From the NCBI GenBank assembly GCA_016929795.1, contig JAFGIA010000231.1, forward strand, positions 23,434-87,433: 64,000 bases of DNA, given 5' to 3'. The notes beneath the pieces are model-generated. The model made no database searches. It was not told where the DNA came from and was given only the letters and a program-made list of their open reading frames with translations. The position numbers and the translations under genes are program-made. The stretch is from Anaerolineae bacterium (GTDB lineage: Bacteria; Chloroflexota; Anaerolineae; JAAYZQ01). Position 1 is the stretch's first letter. Each line of letters opens with the position of its first letter. Shown in pieces: positions 24,430 through 32,937 of the stretch.

Positions 24430-25371
24430 TCAGGCCTCCGGCTGACCCAACATGCTTCCGACGAATTCGCGTTGTCCGTGCGTAAACAGTGCGATATCCA
24501 TCGGTTTTTTGCCGGCGAGCTGGACCTCAAGCAGCTCGAGCGCACCCTCGCCTGCAACGACGCCGATACCAGGTTCGAGCTCGACCACCTGTCCTGGCAC
24601 GGTGTCGCCGCGCCAGTCGGGGCGGGGGCAGGCGCGGAGCACTTTGAGGCGCCGGCCCTGCCACGTGGTGTATGCGCCGGGCCACGGGGCGGTGGCACGC
24701 ACCTGGCGGTCGATCAAGGCGGCAGGGGCAGACCAGTCGATCTCACCATCCTCTTTGGTGAGCACGTGGCAGTAGGTCGCCGATGCCTCCTCCTGGACCC
24801 GCGCCTCGGCTTGGCCTGCGATCCAGGCGGGCAGTGTCCCGGTCAGGAGCCGGGCGCCAAGATGTGCCAATGAGATGGTGAGCGAGCCAGTCGTCTCCTT
24901 CGGTCCGATCGGCTGCCGCGCTTGCGAAAGGATCGGCCCTGTATCGATACCTGCGTCCATGAGCATGATCGTCACGCCTGTTACGTCGTCGCCTGCGAGG
25001 ATCGCCGCGCTGATCGGCGCTGGCCCACGGTAGCGCGGCAATAGCGAGGCATGCACATTCAGGCAGCCGTGTGGCGGCAGGTCGAGAATATCAGGCGGCA
25101 GGATCTGCCCAAATGCAGCGACGACAATGACGTCCGGTTGCCATGCAACCAGGTGGGCCACCACGTCTGGCGGGCGCAGCGACCTGGGCTGCAAAACCTC
25201 GATCCCCAGTCGCTGCGCTGCTTCCTTCACGGGCGGCGGTTTGCACTCGCGGCCCCTGCCGGCAGGACGATCTGGCTGAGTGACGGCGCCGGTGACCTGG
25301 TGCTCCTCTGCGAGCGCTTCCAGCGTCGGCACGGCGAACTCGGGTGTTCCCATAAAGACGATGCGTGCCAT
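24430..25371 (-). CDS. fmt: Methionyl-tRNA formyltransferase
   Basis: 313 residues. Formylates initiator Met-tRNA using 10-formyl-tetrahydrofolate. Signature features: 'IVFMGTPEFAVPTLEAL' start, 'VVAAFGQILP', the catalytic Asn-His stretch 'LNVHASLLPRYRGPAPI' with 'GVTIMLMDAGIDTGPI', and the C-terminal OB-like domain ('KEDGEIDW', 'RATAPWPGAYT'). ATG at 25371. It has its own promoter (25429-25457). The usual partner def is not adjacent. The gene lies immediately upstream of the ffh promoter on the same strand. Confidence 0.96.
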   Translation of the reverse strand: MARIVFMGTPEFAVPTLEALAEEHQVTGAVTQPDRPAGRGRECKPPPVKEAAQRLGIEVLQPRSLRPPDVVAHLVAWQPDVIVVAAFGQILPPDILDLPPHGCLNVHASLLPRYRGPAPISAAILAGDDVTGVTIMLMDAGIDTGPILSQARQPIGPKETTGSLTISLAHLGARLLTGTLPAWIAGQAEARVQEEASATYCHVLTKEDGEIDWSAPAALIDRQVRATAPWPGAYTTWQGRRLKVLRACPRPDWRGDTVPGQVVELEPGIGVVAGEGALELLEVQLAGKKPMDIALFTHGQREFVGSMLGQPEA

Positions 25372-25428
25372 CGGACTCTATCCTCGCCCGGCACGTCGTG
25401 CCAGGCAGTGCTAGCGATCACGGCGCCC

Positions 25429-25457
25429 ATTTTAACACATGTCGGAGCCACTGCCAA
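25429..25457 (-). promoter_or_regulatory. Sigma-70-like promoter of fmt
   Basis: Minus strand TTGGCA (25452-25457), 17-bp spacer, TAAAAT (25429-25434). The leader contains the palindrome GGCACGACGTGCC (25391-25403 on plus). Confidence 0.65.
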
Positions 25458-25490
25458 ACTGCGCACGCCTCGTCAAGCCCCTGGCTTGCT

Positions 25491-27275
25491 CTATTCCAGT
25501 GCGTCGGCAAGAAAGGAAATGCGGCGGCGCTCCGCGTCGACGACATTTTCTGTTTTCAGAAATGAATGCCCCTCGTCCTCATACAGCACGAGCTCACAGG
25601 GCTTGCCCCGGGCGATGAGGGCGTCGCGCGCCTGGATCGATTCGCTTGCAGGGCAGCGTGGATCGTGGGCACCGCAGATAAGCTGCACGGGGGCGGTGAC
25701 ATTGTCGAGAAAAAAGAAGGGCGAGCGCTCGTAGTAGAGATCGCGGTCACGCTCTGGGTGGCCGAAATTCTCCAGGTCCCAGTGTTGCAAGTCCGCGCGC
25801 GAGTTGGCGTGGCCGGTGAACCAGTTGAGAAAGGGGACGACGGCCGAGCCGGCTGCCCAGCGGCCGGGGTAGGCTGTCATGCTGGTCATGGTCAGGTACC
25901 CTCCCCAACTGCGCCCGGTGAGGGCGATGCGCTGCGGATCGGCAAGGCCCTCGCGCACCAAATAGTCGGCCCCCGCGACGACATCGCGCGTGTCGCCGCC
26001 GCCCAGGTCGAACCGGTTGGCGATCTGCCAGGCGCGGCCATAACCTGTCGAGCCGCGATAGTTGGGCGCCAGGACAGCCCAGCCACGCGAGACCATATGT
26101 TGCACGACAGGGTCCCACGTCACCTGGGTGAGCCAGTTGGGGCCCCCGTGGATGGTTATGACGGCAGGCGGTGCCTCTACGCCCGGCTGCGGCGGCCTGT
26201 AGAGGAGGGCCGGCACCTCGGTGCCATCAAGGCTCGGATAGCTGACGACGTCTGGCATGGCCCACGGAACACCCTGCAATTCTTCAGGCAGCGAGTGCGT
26301 GACCTGGCCTAGATCGCCGCTCACAATGTCGAGGAGCCACAGATCGGCGGGATGGGCCGGGTTGTCAAAGGCGAACACGACGTGCCGGTCGCCGGTGAAC
26401 CGCGGCCGGTGGTGGACGCCAGGGGCTACCTGGAACGTGCGGACGCGCCGTGAGAAAAGATCCAGGAGGGCGATCTCGGTGAGCGCACCGTGCGAAACGA
26501 CGTAGGCCAGTGTGCGCCCGTCTGGCGCCCAGTCGGCCTGGTTCGCATCCGTGTCCTCGCCTGTCAGCCACTCGATGGTGCCGCTCGCCAGGTCATAGAT
26601 TCCGATCCGGTGCCGCTCGCCTGCGTTCGATGAAAAAGCCAGGCGCTTGCCGTTTGGCGACCAGGCCGGGTCACAGGCGGGGATCGGCTCGTTTCCATGC
26701 CCGATGGGCTGGGCGTCGCCCCCTGCGATGCCGGTGACATAGATCGCCGTATCCTGTCCCCCTGCCTCGACGACGACAGCCAGATGGCGCCCGTTGGGCG
26801 ACCAGCGGGCGCCCCAGTGTGGGCGCGGGCTGGCCCACACACATCGTGCCACACCGCCGCTTGACGGCATGGCGTACGTATCAAAGCTGCCGCCGCGGTC
26901 AGAGGCAAAGGCGATCTCACCACCATCAGGTGACCAATCGATCTCAGGCTGGATCGAGTCGGGTGTGCCAGGGGTGATGTTGACCGTTTCTCCGGCAGGC
27001 ACGTCGTGCACCTCGACGTCAAACACCTCGCCGCCGTCGATGTCGACCACCCAGGCGAGGCGGTCGCCGGCAGGCGCCCACTGTGGGCCAAAGTGGGCCC
27101 CGGGTCCCATGCTGAGCCGGCGCATCGTACGTGCCTCCACCAGGGAGGCGGCATAGATCTCCCACTGGCCGCTCTGATTGTGGCTAAAGGCCACTTCACA
27201 GCCATCAGGGGAAGGGCCGAACCCGATCCACGGGTCCACGTGTGGCACGCGCAGGAGTGTTTCCAGGTCTATCAT
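25491..27275 (-). CDS. S9 family prolyl oligopeptidase-like peptidase
   Basis: 594 residues. The N-terminal ~340 are a TolB/WD-like beta-propeller with repeated 'WSPDGGEIAFASDR', 'WSPNGKRLAFSSN' and 'WAPDGRTLAYV'. The C-terminal alpha/beta-hydrolase has the nucleophile Ser in 'GRSWGGYLTMT' (about 455), Asp in 'CGAHDPRCP' and His in 'YEDEGHSF', the S9C acylaminoacyl-peptidase order. There is no signal peptide, so it is cytoplasmic. The start is ATG 27275 ('MIDLETLLRVPHVDP'); the longer upstream frame overlaps the DUF2085 gene and is not protein-like. The ribosome site is weak; the 37-base gap suggests cotranscription. Confidence 0.88.
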   Translation of the reverse strand: MIDLETLLRVPHVDPWIGFGPSPDGCEVAFSHNQSGQWEIYAASLVEARTMRRLSMGPGAHFGPQWAPAGDRLAWVVDIDGGEVFDVEVHDVPAGETVNITPGTPDSIQPEIDWSPDGGEIAFASDRGGSFDTYAMPSSGGVARCVWASPRPHWGARWSPNGRHLAVVVEAGGQDTAIYVTGIAGGDAQPIGHGNEPIPACDPAWSPNGKRLAFSSNAGERHRIGIYDLASGTIEWLTGEDTDANQADWAPDGRTLAYVVSHGALTEIALLDLFSRRVRTFQVAPGVHHRPRFTGDRHVVFAFDNPAHPADLWLLDIVSGDLGQVTHSLPEELQGVPWAMPDVVSYPSLDGTEVPALLYRPPQPGVEAPPAVITIHGGPNWLTQVTWDPVVQHMVSRGWAVLAPNYRGSTGYGRAWQIANRFDLGGGDTRDVVAGADYLVREGLADPQRIALTGRSWGGYLTMTSMTAYPGRWAAGSAVVPFLNWFTGHANSRADLQHWDLENFGHPERDRDLYYERSPFFFLDNVTAPVQLICGAHDPRCPASESIQARDALIARGKPCELVLYEDEGHSFLKTENVVDAERRRISFLADALE

Positions 27276-27312
27276 GATCGCTGTCGTGAGCAGGAGGAAC
27301 GCGGCCGCCGGT

Positions 27313-28005
27313 TCATTCGGCCTTGCCGGGCGGCGTGCGCGGGGCCAGCTTGCGGTCGAGGATGTGGCGCATGTCGGTAAAGGATTCTTGGAGATAGGGG
27401 TAGGCGAACACGACGGCGCCAAAGCCAAAGAGTGCCCCGGTGATGCTTCGTGCCAGCCAGGTGCTCTCGTAAGGTGTGACAAGCTGGATCGCCCCATCGA
27501 GGCCCATGGGCACCAGCCACAGAAGAAAGTAGCGGAAGCGCATCTTCCAGCCGCCCAGCCGGTGGCGCACCAGGCCATAGGCGAGGCCGGCGAGGAACAT
27601 GGTGCCATAAATTGCAACGTCACGCTGGCAAAAGGCCACTTTCCAGCCCACCTGCTCGTTGCCGATATCGCGGGAAAAGACGCCGATGTCGACGCCTGCC
27701 GCGTCCAGCTCCTCAAGGGTGTAGACGGCCTGAGGGCCGTTGAGAAAGTAGGAGCGCTCGGGGCGCTGGTGGCAGGCGGGGCGGTAGAGGAGATAGATCG
27801 CCTTGGCCGGGGTCTCGAACCCGGCGTTCATCAGGACCGGTGCCAGGAAGGGTAGGCCGACGTACAGGCCCCAGAAGAGATTCGCCAGGAAGAGCCAGTG
27901 GGTGGCGAGTTGCCAGATGGCCCTATCGGCAAATATCACAAAATCACGGGTGCGGCCGGTGACGGGCTGCCTGGTGACACGCGGTGTGGTCTGTTCTGGT
28001 TCCAA
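27313..28005 (-). CDS. DUF2085 membrane protein
   Basis: 230 residues with about five hydrophobic segments and the DUF2085 hallmarks 'YRPACHQRPERSYFLNG' (Cys-His pair) and 'FCQRDVAIYGTMFLAGLAYGL'. TTG at 28005 with AAGGAAG eight bases upstream is the only plausible start. It follows ccdA by 56 bases in the same direction, at the end of the cytochrome maturation operon. The function of DUF2085 is unknown; the invariant Cys/His residues suggest metal or redox work, which would suit the context (inference). Confidence 0.85.
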   Translation of the reverse strand: MEPEQTTPRVTRQPVTGRTRDFVIFADRAIWQLATHWLFLANLFWGLYVGLPFLAPVLMNAGFETPAKAIYLLYRPACHQRPERSYFLNGPQAVYTLEELDAAGVDIGVFSRDIGNEQVGWKVAFCQRDVAIYGTMFLAGLAYGLVRHRLGGWKMRFRYFLLWLVPMGLDGAIQLVTPYESTWLARSITGALFGFGAVVFAYPYLQESFTDMRHILDRKLAPRTPPGKAE

Positions 28006-28061
28006 CGGTACACTTCCTTATCCAGCCTACGGTAAAAGATCGTCCAGGTAGCGGTTTCTTT

Positions 28062-29060
28062 TCATAGTTCTATATCCAGAAACGTTCCATACTGAGCCAA
28101 AAAGCTCAGGCTGTCGGTAAAGATCAGGACGCCCATGAGGATGAGGAGCACGCCGCTGACGATGGAGACGAGGCCAAGATAGCGGTTGGCGCGGCGCAGC
28201 CAGCGCGACAGGGGGCCAAAGGCGAGGCCGACAACCAGGAAGGGGATGCCGAGGCCAAGGGAGTAGGCGGTCAGGAGCAGGATGCCCTGGCCGACGGTGT
28301 TGAGCTGGCTGGCGACGAACAGGATGCCCGCCAGGATCGGCCCGACGCACGGTGTCCAGCCGGCGGCGAATACAAAGCCAAAGAGGAGTGAGCGCCAGTA
28401 GCCACCAGCGCCCGATCTCGACTCGGCTCTGCCTGTGTGCTGGATCTCGATTTTTTTCTCAGAGTAAAAGAACTCGGCCTGATTCATAAAGTAGGCGGAC
28501 AGGGCGATGAGCAGGCTGGCGACGAGCTTGGGCACTGTCGCGTCATAGCTCGATAAAAAGTTGAGCAAGCCGGCGAGCATGGCCAGGCCGGCCTGTACCG
28601 GCGTGGCGAACCCGGCGCCAGCCAGAATTACGGCGGCCATGAGCACGCCCTCTTCGAGCCGGCCGAAGAGTGTGTTGCTGCTGAGCAGCAGGGTGGCGAG
28701 GCCCGTGAGGGTGGCGGCGGCGATCCAGCGGTCGCGGTTCCAGCCAATGGCCATCAAGCGCATGCCAAACACGACGAGCAGCGCGCCGCCAACTCGCTGC
28801 AGCAGGAGCGCATAGTCGCGCAGCAATCGCCCGATAAAGGTGGCCGAAGCGCCGAGCAGGATAAAAATGAGGGCAAATCCGACGACAAAAAGGAGGGCGT
28901 GCACGAAGGTGCGCCACGTGTTCCCCTCCTCCCCCGACGCCACGGCCGTGCCGCCGAGGTAGCCCATGTAGGCGGGCACCAGCGGCAGCACGCACGGCGA
29001 GACGAACGAAAGCAGCCCGGCCAGGAAGGCCAGCGGCAACGTAATGGTTTCGGTCTCCAT
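28062..29060 (-). CDS. ccdA: CcdA-type cytochrome c biogenesis thiol-reductant transporter
   Basis: 332-residue inner-membrane protein of the CcdA/DsbD-beta family, which carries electrons from cytoplasmic thioredoxin to extracytoplasmic thiols. The paired cysteines are in 'SFVSPCVLPLVPAYMGYLGG' (helix 1) and 'GWTPCVGPILAGIL' (later helix). It is longer than the ~240-residue minimal CcdA because of a hydrophilic insert around residues 170-205. ATG 29060 is used rather than TTG 29063. It follows ccmD by four bases, so it is part of the maturation operon and is the likely reductant source for apocytochrome thiols. Confidence 0.9.
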   Translation of the reverse strand: METETITLPLAFLAGLLSFVSPCVLPLVPAYMGYLGGTAVASGEEGNTWRTFVHALLFVVGFALIFILLGASATFIGRLLRDYALLLQRVGGALLVVFGMRLMAIGWNRDRWIAAATLTGLATLLLSSNTLFGRLEEGVLMAAVILAGAGFATPVQAGLAMLAGLLNFLSSYDATVPKLVASLLIALSAYFMNQAEFFYSEKKIEIQHTGRAESRSGAGGYWRSLLFGFVFAAGWTPCVGPILAGILFVASQLNTVGQGILLLTAYSLGLGIPFLVVGLAFGPLSRWLRRANRYLGLVSIVSGVLLILMGVLIFTDSLSFLAQYGTFLDIEL

Positions 29061-29064
29061 CAAA

Positions 29065-29211
29065 CTAGCGATCGATACCAGGCTCGTCGTCGACCATCAA
29101 GCGCAGCGCGTCGAGCTCCTCGCGCAACTGGTGCTGGCGCAGGACCATGCTGATCACGAGTCCGAAGGAAATTGCCCACAAGACCGCATACGCGGCGGCG
29201 AGATAAGCCAT
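29065..29211 (-). CDS. ccmD: CcmD-like small membrane protein
   Basis: 48 codons: 'MAYLAAAYAVLWAISFGLV' forms one transmembrane helix, followed by a charged tail with 'RQHQLREELDAL'. This is the size and pattern of CcmD, which helps release heme-loaded CcmE from CcmABC. ATG at 29211 has a strong site (GGATAGGAGGAGAGC). It lies between ccmC and ccdA exactly where ccmD is expected. Too short for most gene finders; similarity is in pattern rather than strict sequence. Confidence 0.75.
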   Translation of the reverse strand: MAYLAAAYAVLWAISFGLVISMVLRQHQLREELDALRLMVDDEPGIDR

Positions 29212-29220
29212 GCTCTCCTC

Positions 29221-29916
29221 CTATCCAAGAATCCGCTCTTTGATCGCCGCGACGTCGTCGCGCAACTGCTCCAGGCGGATGCGATGCCACATCAGGGTGA
29301 CATACCAGATCGTAAAGGTGATCAGGCAGAAAAAGAACGCGAACATCATCTCCGGCGCCAGGCCGCCCGATTCCGTGCCGAACATGAGCGGGTGCTGGGT
29401 GCGCCACAGGCGGATGGCGATAAAGTTGATCGGCACCGAGATAAAGGCGACGATGCCATACACGGCGGCAAAGCGCGCGCGGCGTGCCGGGTCCTCGACG
29501 GTGCTGCGCAGCATCAGGTAGCCGAGGTAGACGAGGAACTGGATGAGCGAGATGGTCAGTCGCTCGTCCCACACCCACCACACGCCCCAGGCGGGTTTGG
29601 CCCAGATCGAGCCGCTGACGAGGACCCCGAGCATAAAGACGGTGCCGATCTCGGCCGACGCCAGTGCGAGGATGTCCCAGATGCGGCGCTGGGTGCGCAG
29701 GTAGCCGACGCCGCCGACAAAGGTGACGAAAAAGGCGAGAAAGCCGACCCATGCGGTGGCGATATGAAAGTAGATGATGCGCTGTGCATAGCGCCCTGTC
29801 TCGCTGCGCAGATTGGCATCTGGCGCGCCGAGGAGCGCCAGATAGAGGGCGACGAGCACCAGGAGGCCGCTCAGCACGGTGAGGGCCAGCAGAGGCATGT
29901 TTCGTTTCTGTGTCAT
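29221..29916 (-). CDS. ccmC: Heme exporter/handling protein CcmC
   Basis: 231 residues, six predicted transmembrane helices. Heme-handling signature WGVWWVWDERL (tryptophan-rich WWD motif, about residue 120) and flanking histidines in 'YFHIATAWVG' and 'MWHRIRLEQL' match CcmC, which passes heme to CcmE on the outer face of the membrane. ATG 29916 starts two bases after the ccmB stop. Part of the ccmABCD block. Confidence 0.95.
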   Translation of the reverse strand: MTQKRNMPLLALTVLSGLLVLVALYLALLGAPDANLRSETGRYAQRIIYFHIATAWVGFLAFFVTFVGGVGYLRTQRRIWDILALASAEIGTVFMLGVLVSGSIWAKPAWGVWWVWDERLTISLIQFLVYLGYLMLRSTVEDPARRARFAAVYGIVAFISVPINFIAIRLWRTQHPLMFGTESGGLAPEMMFAFFFCLITFTIWYVTLMWHRIRLEQLRDDVAAIKERILG

Positions 29917-29918
29917 CG

Positions 29919-30599
29919 TTATTCCTTCACCACGTAATCGAACACCATAAAGGCGACGGCGGGATAGATGACATCGAACGCGACGAGCAGCCGCAGCCAC
30001 ACCGCCAGGTCCGCCAGCGGCAGCCCGTCGAGGATGCCGGCGGTGGCCTTGACGGCAAAGATCAGCACCGGCGCGACGACAGGCAGGAGCAGGATCGGCA
30101 GCAGCACTTCTCTCGCGCGCGTCTGGGCCGTCATGGCCGACAGGATGGTGCCCACCCCGGCAAAGCCGAGCGTGCCGAGCACGACGACGATCAGCAGCAC
30201 CGGATTAAACAGGTTGACGCCGAGAAAAACGGTGAACACGAACAGCGTCACCGCCTCGACGATGAGCATAAAGAGCACCGTCGACGCCAGTTTGCCGAAA
30301 TAGATGGCCGTGTGGTCGACGGGCGCCAGCAGCAGGCCCTCCAGGCAGCCGCGGTCCTTCTCGAGCGCAAAGGCGCGGTTCAGGCCGAGCACGCCGGCAA
30401 AGGCGAACGCCACCCACAGAGTGCCGGGCGCTACCTCGCGCACGCGTTCGGCGCCGGTCACGCGGAACTCGAATGCAAAGACAAAGATGACGATGACGAG
30501 CACCGAAAAGACAAACATGGCGCTGAACATCTCTTTGGTGCGCAGCTCGGCGACGATGTCCTTCCAGATGATGGCGGACACTTTGCGTAGGTAGGTCAT
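29919..30599 (-). CDS. ccmB: CcmB, membrane subunit of the CcmABCD complex
   Basis: 226 residues with six hydrophobic segments; 'FAFEFRVTGAERVREVAPGTLWVAFAFAG' and 'EKDRGCLEGLLLAPVD' are typical CcmB stretches. Together with CcmA it forms the ABC part that drives release of heme-charged CcmE. ATG 30599 overlaps the ccmA stop (ATGA), indicating translational coupling. Length matches the family. Confidence 0.95.
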   Translation of the reverse strand: MTYLRKVSAIIWKDIVAELRTKEMFSAMFVFSVLVIVIFVFAFEFRVTGAERVREVAPGTLWVAFAFAGVLGLNRAFALEKDRGCLEGLLLAPVDHTAIYFGKLASTVLFMLIVEAVTLFVFTVFLGVNLFNPVLLIVVVLGTLGFAGVGTILSAMTAQTRAREVLLPILLLPVVAPVLIFAVKATAGILDGLPLADLAVWLRLLVAFDVIYPAVAFMVFDYVVKE

Positions 30600-31327
30600 G
30601 CGCCCCTCGTCACGTCGCGATAGATCTCTTTCATCGTTTCTAGGTTGACGCTGGCGCGGTCGCCCATCCACGCAATGCGCCCGCGGGCCAGGATGGCGGC
30701 ACGGTCACACACCTCGAGGCCCTGCTCCAGGCTGTGTGTTGTAAGAATGACGGTGCGGTTGGTGGTGGCAAGATCCTGGAGAAAGCCGCGCAGCATGTCA
30801 GCCGCCTGCAGATCGAGGCCGGTGTAGGGCTCGTCGAGGAGGAGGAGGCGCGGATCGTGCAGGATGGCACGCGCGATCGACAGTCGCTGCACCATGCCGC
30901 GCGAGAAGGTGCGCACGGGGTCGCGGCGGCGAGCGGTGAGGCCGACCTGGTCGAGCACGGCCGCGACACGCGCCTCGTCGATCCGTCTGTTCTCCGGCAC
31001 GTCGTACATGCGCGCAAAGAAGCGCAGATTCTCCTCAGCGGTCAGGTCGCCGTACAGGAGCGGGTCGTGGGAGATAAGGCCGATATCGCGCCGCAGCGAT
31101 GTGGCGCCCTTGCCAATTTCCTTGCCCCACAGCCGCACGCTGCCCCCAGTCGGGCGGGTCAGCGTGGCGACGATGCGCATCAGCGTCGTCTTGCCGGCGC
31201 CGTTCGGGCCAAAAAGCGCCAGGAATTCACCTTCCGCCAGCGCCAGGTCGACGCCGCGCAGCGCGGCGTGGTGGCCAAACGCCTTGGTCAGCTTTTTGGC
31301 TTCGACGGCAGGTGGGGCAGCCGTCAT
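30596..31327 (-). CDS. ccmA: CcmA, ATP-binding subunit of the CcmABCD complex
   Basis: 243 residues. Walker A GPNGAGKTTL, Q-loop 'IGLISHDPLLYGDLTAEEN', signature 'FSRGMVQRLSIARAIL' (FSRGM in place of LSGGQ, as often in CcmA), Walker B 'LLLLDEPYTGLD', switch His 'TTHSLEQG'. ATG overlaps the upstream gene's stop (ATGA) and its own stop overlaps ccmB, so the genes are tightly coupled. Confidence 0.95.
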   Translation of the reverse strand: MTAAPPAVEAKKLTKAFGHHAALRGVDLALAEGEFLALFGPNGAGKTTLMRIVATLTRPTGGSVRLWGKEIGKGATSLRRDIGLISHDPLLYGDLTAEENLRFFARMYDVPENRRIDEARVAAVLDQVGLTARRRDPVRTFSRGMVQRLSIARAILHDPRLLLLDEPYTGLDLQAADMLRGFLQDLATTNRTVILTTHSLEQGLEVCDRAAILARGRIAWMGDRASVNLETMKEIYRDVTRGA

Positions 31328-32571
31328 GCGCGCGGCCCCCGGCCGTGGGGCTGCGACTTGAGTGCGGTGTAGAGCCTGTCACGCTCGCGCGCATATTCGT
31401 CGTCGACGATGGTGCCCGCGTCGCGGGCGTCTTCCAGGCTTGCCAGATCCTGAAGGAGGGCGCGGGTGCGTGGGTTGGCACTCAGGTCCGTGGCAGGTGC
31501 GCGGGCGGGCACCCGGCGTCGCGCCACGCTGGGATAGATAAAGGCAGCGGCCACTGCCGCCAGCGACAGGGCAAAGCCGATCCAGCGCAGCGCCTCCTGG
31601 GTGCTATCTGACGGGCCACCGCTGGAAGCGGGCGCAGCCGGCTCGCCCCCAGATGTAGCCGGTGCAGCCTCGGCGCCGGCAACGGGGATCAGGTCCATTG
31701 AGAGTGCCGTACCGGCGGGCAGGCCGCGGATCTCGTACATGTCGTACTGGCGTCCCTGGATCGATTGCAGCCCCAACGCTTCCAGTTGCTCGCTCTCGAG
31801 CCCAAGCCCGGGCTGGACGACGAGGACGTTGAGGGTATCTACCGGGTAGTCGAACGCGCGATCGATCTGGACTCGGTCGCCGGCAACCATCAGGTGGTAA
31901 GAAAAGAAAACCATGCTGGTAGATTGCCCCGGTGCCACCGGGTCGGTGTCCAGCAGGCCGCCTTCCACCTGCACGAAACGATCCTCCGCCATGCCTTCGT
32001 CAAAGGAAATGCCGACGGCGCCTTCCGGAAGCGGGATCGAGAGGGTGAAGCGGGTACCGCCCTCACCAGGCTGACCGACAAATGCGCGGTCGCCGGTGTT
32101 GGACAGCAGGTGGATTTCCGTCACGCGCAGCGCCTGGCCAAACGACTCGGCGATCATGTGTACCGAGCTGATGCGGATCGCCGCGTCAGCGTCAGTGGTT
32201 TCAAAGACGTTTGCCACAGCCTGGAGTGTCGTCTCGCCCTCGGCAAAGAGATAGGGCTCCTGGGCGGTGTAGGTCACATCCTGGTACGTGGCCTCGATCC
32301 AGTATTCGAGCGTGAGGTCGGTGTCGAGGCCCTCAAAACGGAAGGCGCCACCGGGGCCGGTCGTTGTCTCTTGAGTGTCGATCTCGGCGCCACCCTGAAA
32401 GACGTGGAGTGTGACAGAGATGCCCGCGTCGATGGCAGGGCCGCCCTGGGTGCCGTTCACCACCTGCCCTTCGATCGCACCAGAGCCCTGCGCAGTGACA
32501 TGAGGGGCGACAAGCAAGAGTGCGAGCAGGGCCAGTGCGGCGATGACTGCCCTGTACGATAAAGAGCACAT
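31324..32571 (-). CDS. Secreted/anchored protein with carboxypeptidase-regulatory-like domain and CcmI-like tail
   Basis: 415 residues starting 'MCSLSYRAVIAALALLALLL' (signal peptide, cleavage near 'VTAQGSG'). A beta-sandwich of the carboxypeptidase-regulatory kind follows ('GAIEGQVVNGT', 'FRFEGLDTDLTLEYWIEATY'), then a second extracytoplasmic region. One transmembrane helix lies near residues 335-355, and a cytoplasmic tail carries 'LLQDLASLEDARDAGTIVDDEYARERDRLYTAL' features that resemble the N-terminal helical unit of CcmI. ATG overlaps the zinc-ribbon gene's stop by one base (TGATG); its stop overlaps ccmA. Probably an apocytochrome or complex-assembly factor (inference). Confidence 0.7.
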   Translation of the reverse strand: MCSLSYRAVIAALALLALLLVAPHVTAQGSGAIEGQVVNGTQGGPAIDAGISVTLHVFQGGAEIDTQETTTGPGGAFRFEGLDTDLTLEYWIEATYQDVTYTAQEPYLFAEGETTLQAVANVFETTDADAAIRISSVHMIAESFGQALRVTEIHLLSNTGDRAFVGQPGEGGTRFTLSIPLPEGAVGISFDEGMAEDRFVQVEGGLLDTDPVAPGQSTSMVFFSYHLMVAGDRVQIDRAFDYPVDTLNVLVVQPGLGLESEQLEALGLQSIQGRQYDMYEIRGLPAGTALSMDLIPVAGAEAAPATSGGEPAAPASSGGPSDSTQEALRWIGFALSLAAVAAAFIYPSVARRRVPARAPATDLSANPRTRALLQDLASLEDARDAGTIVDDEYARERDRLYTALKSQPHGRGPRA

Positions 32572-32933
32572 CAGCTTTCCTCCCCGGCGGCCACTCGATG
32601 GCCGCATTTGCTGCAAAAGACGTCGCCAGGGCGCAGCGCCGTGCCACACTGGGGGCAGATGGTCGCTGCCGGCGACGGCGTAGCAGCCGGGCTGCCGGCA
32701 GGCAGGTCCGCACCGCATTTGACGCAAAAACGGTCTCCTACCCTGTAGGCACGGCCGCAGGTGGGACATTCGAGATCGCCCCCGCGTGCCGCGCGCAGCC
32801 GGCGCACCGCTCTTTCGATGTCGCGATCTGTCACTCCCGCCGTCGCTGCGATGGATGCCTGTCGCGAGAGGAGCGGATAGACGATGACAGCAGCAGCGAC
32901 GACGAACAGGAGTGCTAACACAACGATCGCCAT
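32571..32933 (-). CDS. Membrane-anchored double zinc-ribbon protein in ccm operon
   Basis: 120 residues: an N-terminal transmembrane helix ('MAIVVLALLFVVAAAVIVY'), a short charged linker containing 'DIERAVRRLRAARG', then two zinc ribbons (CPTCGRAY...FCVKCGADL and CPQCGTAL...FCSKCGHRV). Topology puts the ribbons in the cytoplasm if the linker is inside. It sits between ccmF (4 bases) and the CcmI-like gene (1-base overlap), so it is part of the pathway by context. Exact role unknown. Confidence 0.75.
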   Translation of the reverse strand: MAIVVLALLFVVAAAVIVYPLLSRQASIAATAGVTDRDIERAVRRLRAARGGDLECPTCGRAYRVGDRFCVKCGADLPAGSPAATPSPAATICPQCGTALRPGDVFCSKCGHRVAAGEES

Positions 32934-32937
32934 GGTC

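Noticed and set aside
27276..27716. 147-codon N-terminal extension of the S9 peptidase
   Set aside because: Lies out of frame over the DUF2085 gene and is not peptidase-like; the start at 27275 begins the propeller.
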